A stretch of 64,000 bases of DNA from NCBI RefSeq assembly GCF_000381925.1, contig NZ_KB907307.1, forward strand, positions 3,100,001 through 3,164,000, written 5' to 3'. The notes under the pieces are model-generated. The model saw only the letters and a list, made by a program, of their open reading frames with translations. It had not been told where the DNA came from and did no database searches. A program made the position numbers and the translations under genes. The stretch comes from Nocardia sp. BMG111209 (GTDB lineage Bacteria; Actinomycetota; Actinomycetes; Mycobacteriales; Mycobacteriaceae). Below, one piece after another: positions 62,092-64,000 of the stretch (position 1 is its first letter; every line of letters begins with the position of its first letter).

Positions 62092-63638
62092 GCAACCGGT
62101 TCGGAATCCGCGCGCGGTTTCCACTGGGCGTGTACACCGGGCATCGGTCCGACCTCACCCCGGATCCGTTTCCCGACCCGGCGCGGTTACATGCCGCGTT
62201 ACTGAACGCGGCAGGTCAGGGGTCTACTGCCGTCGTCGAGGGAACGGAACTGCGGCCCAATGATGCGGCGGTAGCGGCGTTGAGCTGGCTGGAGAGGAAT
62301 CCGCCGACCGGAATCCGGCTGCCGCGTACTCTGCCGGTGGCGAGCCGGCCGGTTACCGCGTACCGGGCCGAGGGCGTAGTGCGCAAGGAACAGGGCCGGT
62401 GGGTGGACAAGAAAGTCCAGCGCGCATATTCCGACGGGGTCGCAGTCGATGGCGCGTTCGGATGGTCGTGGGACGGTGTCGTGGTGCCGCCCGCGGTGGC
62501 AGAGGCATTGGCCGTGCTGTGTGCCGATGTCTCGTACCTGGGGGAAGCGACCAGCCCGGTGGTCCTGGAGGTCGGTGAGGTGGAGGCGACCGAGGTGCTG
62601 CGGCGTGACCTGAATGCGTATCAGTCCGGTGGTCACCGGGTGCGCGCGGCGGTTCCCGGGCGTGGCGAGGCGCTGGCCCGCGCCCACCTGGCCGCGCGCC
62701 CGGCGAAGTCGCCCAGTACCGCTGGTGACCGGCACACGACCACCGACAGTCCCGCGCCGGGCCCGGTACCGGCCGAGGGGTTGACGGAACTGCGCTATGT
62801 GCCGAGGGTTGCCGAGCCGCCGGCCGCACCGTGGCGGCATGTCCTGCTGATCGAGTCGGATCGGGAAGTAGAGTCGGAGAATCGTCTGCTGTGGTGTGTC
62901 GCCATGCATCAGGCTTTGATCGCCCGCATCGGTTACGGCGCACCACCGTTGATCACCGGCAAGTACGAGAACGGGGTCCGGCCGCCGGTGAACCGCCTGG
63001 CGATCCAGTTTCTCGACCGTTCCGTGACGGCTGGACACGGCCTCGACAGCCCGGCATTCGGGCTCATGCTGCCAGGTGATGTTGCGGCCGAGGACCTCTT
63101 GACGCTCGGTGGAGCGTTGCGTGATCTGACCGGATTGCGCAGTCCCTACGGCCGAATGCGAGTGTCATCGACAGGGCGGGCGATCGAGGCGACGGCGTTC
63201 TGGCCGGCGCCGCTGCCCGGACATCGGCGGTTGTGGCGGACGCATCCGGCGGTACTGCCCGAGACACAGCGGAAACGCCGCGGCGACCGGCCATGGTCGC
63301 TCGTGGACGCGGCGCTGTTGTCGGTCGGATTCGTCTGGCGCGGCGAGTTCCCCGGCATCGACGCCCGGAACTACCGCGGACTGGCTGAGGCGGTGGAAGC
63401 TGCTGGGGTGAAGGCATTCTCACCTACCTTGGTGACTCGCGAGACGGCGAAGTACGCGCACAAGATGCCCCCTGGGGTCCCGGTCCAGCCGTATCGGGCC
63501 ACGATCGACCTGGGTTTCCTCGCCGGAGATCGGACCATCGCCGCCATCGGGCAGACCCGGCATCTCGGAGGTGGTCTGCTGGTGCCCTTGGACATTCCCG
63601 CCGATGCGGCGGCGCTCATGTTCGAGGAGAACAGATGA
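62088..63638 (+). CDS. csb2: Type I-G CRISPR-associated Csb2 (Cas5/Cas6-like)
   Basis: A 516-residue Csb2/GSU0054-family protein, thought to combine Cas5-like and crRNA-processing Cas6-like roles in type I-G. IRARFPLGVYTGHR at the start and FPDPARLHAALLNAAGQ match the family; SPYGRMRVSSTGRAIEATAFW and HLGGGLLVPLD lie in the C-terminal half. It overlaps csb1 by 4 bases and its TGA overlaps the cas3 ATG. Confidence 0.82.
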   Translation: MSNRFGIRARFPLGVYTGHRSDLTPDPFPDPARLHAALLNAAGQGSTAVVEGTELRPNDAAVAALSWLERNPPTGIRLPRTLPVASRPVTAYRAEGVVRKEQGRWVDKKVQRAYSDGVAVDGAFGWSWDGVVVPPAVAEALAVLCADVSYLGEATSPVVLEVGEVEATEVLRRDLNAYQSGGHRVRAAVPGRGEALARAHLAARPAKSPSTAGDRHTTTDSPAPGPVPAEGLTELRYVPRVAEPPAAPWRHVLLIESDREVESENRLLWCVAMHQALIARIGYGAPPLITGKYENGVRPPVNRLAIQFLDRSVTAGHGLDSPAFGLMLPGDVAAEDLLTLGGALRDLTGLRSPYGRMRVSSTGRAIEATAFWPAPLPGHRRLWRTHPAVLPETQRKRRGDRPWSLVDAALLSVGFVWRGEFPGIDARNYRGLAEAVEAAGVKAFSPTLVTRETAKYAHKMPPGVPVQPYRATIDLGFLAGDRTIAAIGQTRHLGGGLLVPLDIPADAAALMFEENR

Positions 63639-64000
63639 GTGTGCGGTTCGACGACTTCGAAGAATTCTTCGCCCTCTCCCATGACGGGCACAGTCCCTTC
63701 CGCTGGCAGACCCGGCTGGCCCGGCAGCTCTGCGAGACCGGTCGCTGGCCGGACCGGATCGCCGCCCCGACGGGCGCTGGCAAGTCGAGCGTCGTCGATA
63801 TTCATCTGTTCGCCAACGCATTACACGCCGCCGGTGCCGGTTCACGAGTGCCGCGGCGTCTGTCGGTGGTGGTGAACCGGCGCGGTCTGGTCGATCAGCA
63901 TGCGCTCCACGCACGGGCACTGTCCGAACTACTGCGGACCGCTGACGACGGCTCGCTGTACGCACGAATAGCCGATGCGTTGCGGTCGTTGCGCATCGGT
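63635..64000 (+). CDS. cas3: Cas3 helicase, N-terminal part (cut by right edge)
   Basis: The first 122 codons of a type I-G Cas3-like nuclease-helicase. HSPFRWQTRLARQL is the Q-motif region and APTGAGKSS (residues 44-52, Lys50) the Walker A of a superfamily 2 helicase, followed by SVVVNRRGLVDQH as motif Ia. The HD nuclease domain is not at the N-terminus here, so it should follow the helicase if present. Overlaps csb2 by 4 bases. Confidence 0.82.
   Translation, partial: MSVRFDDFEEFFALSHDGHSPFRWQTRLARQLCETGRWPDRIAAPTGAGKSSVVDIHLFANALHAAGAGSRVPRRLSVVVNRRGLVDQHALHARALSELLRTADDGSLYARIADALRSLRIG

Noticed and set aside
60720..64000. CRISPR repeat-spacer array
   Set aside because: Looked for because of the cas genes, but no regularly spaced repeats are visible in this window.

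Overview
The window is very GC-rich DNA with tightly packed genes, many 4-base ATGA overlaps and frequent GTG/TTG starts. This fits a mycolic-acid actinomycete of the Nocardia/Rhodococcus/Mycobacterium group. That placement is inferred from gene content (aromatic-carotenoid genes, paired acyl-CoA dehydrogenases, ABM-truncated haemoglobin fusion, many SDR and TetR/IclR/AraC genes). No rRNA, tRNA or CRISPR array was seen.

Layout. (1) 1-3060: small membrane, flavin-binding and haem genes, including a nine-residue-repeat membrane protein and an ABM-truncated haemoglobin fusion. (2) 3150-6370: a STAND/NLR-like NTPase (NB-ARC plus seven TPRs) between two paralogous small proteins that share a C-terminal beta-rich motif; this looks like an immune-signalling module. 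(3) 6419-9286: SDR with a TetR regulator and a clear operator, then an FAD monooxygenase. (4) 9376-19216: catabolic island A with two fumarylacetoacetate-hydrolase-family enzymes, two SDRs, a carboxymuconolactone-decarboxylase-like protein, an MFS transporter, an esterase, an amidohydrolase and IclR and LysR regulators. Five promoters in it carry one 18-bp palindrome, which defines a probable IclR regulon. (5) 19338-27654: small secreted and hypothetical proteins, a quinone-oxidoreductase-like enzyme, a membrane-anchored TIR protein, hydrolases with a MarR switch, and a GlxA-type AraC regulator. (6) 27906-34140: carotenoid operon crtE-crtI-crtB-crtU plus a Rieske protein, with three phased direct repeats at its promoter. 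(7) 34207-36886: membrane protein and glycosyltransferase, closed by a strong bidirectional terminator.

(8) 36944-56280: catabolic island B. A leftward operon of about 12.7 kb encodes two acyl-CoA dehydrogenases, thiolase, enoyl-CoA hydratase, CaiB-type CoA-transferase, an amidohydrolase, two small proteins and a branched-chain-type ABC importer (ATPases, fused permease, lipoprotein binding protein). A rightward set encodes a flavin protein, a CMD-like protein, a Rieske ring-hydroxylating oxygenase, a small partner protein, an amidohydrolase-fold protein lacking its HxH metal site, an NTF2-like protein and an acyl-CoA dehydrogenase pair. Together they look like uptake, oxygenation, CoA activation and beta-oxidation of an unidentified cyclic substrate.

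(9) 56417-60533: assorted genes (PH-like membrane protein, DUF5713, MazG-like, AraC with SDR, DUF302). (10) 60591-64000: an HD-domain gene cut off after about 40 codons, followed at once by the start of a type I-G (formerly I-U) CRISPR-Cas operon (csb1, csb2, start of cas3) that runs off the right edge. The junction near 60,720 looks like a defence-island boundary.
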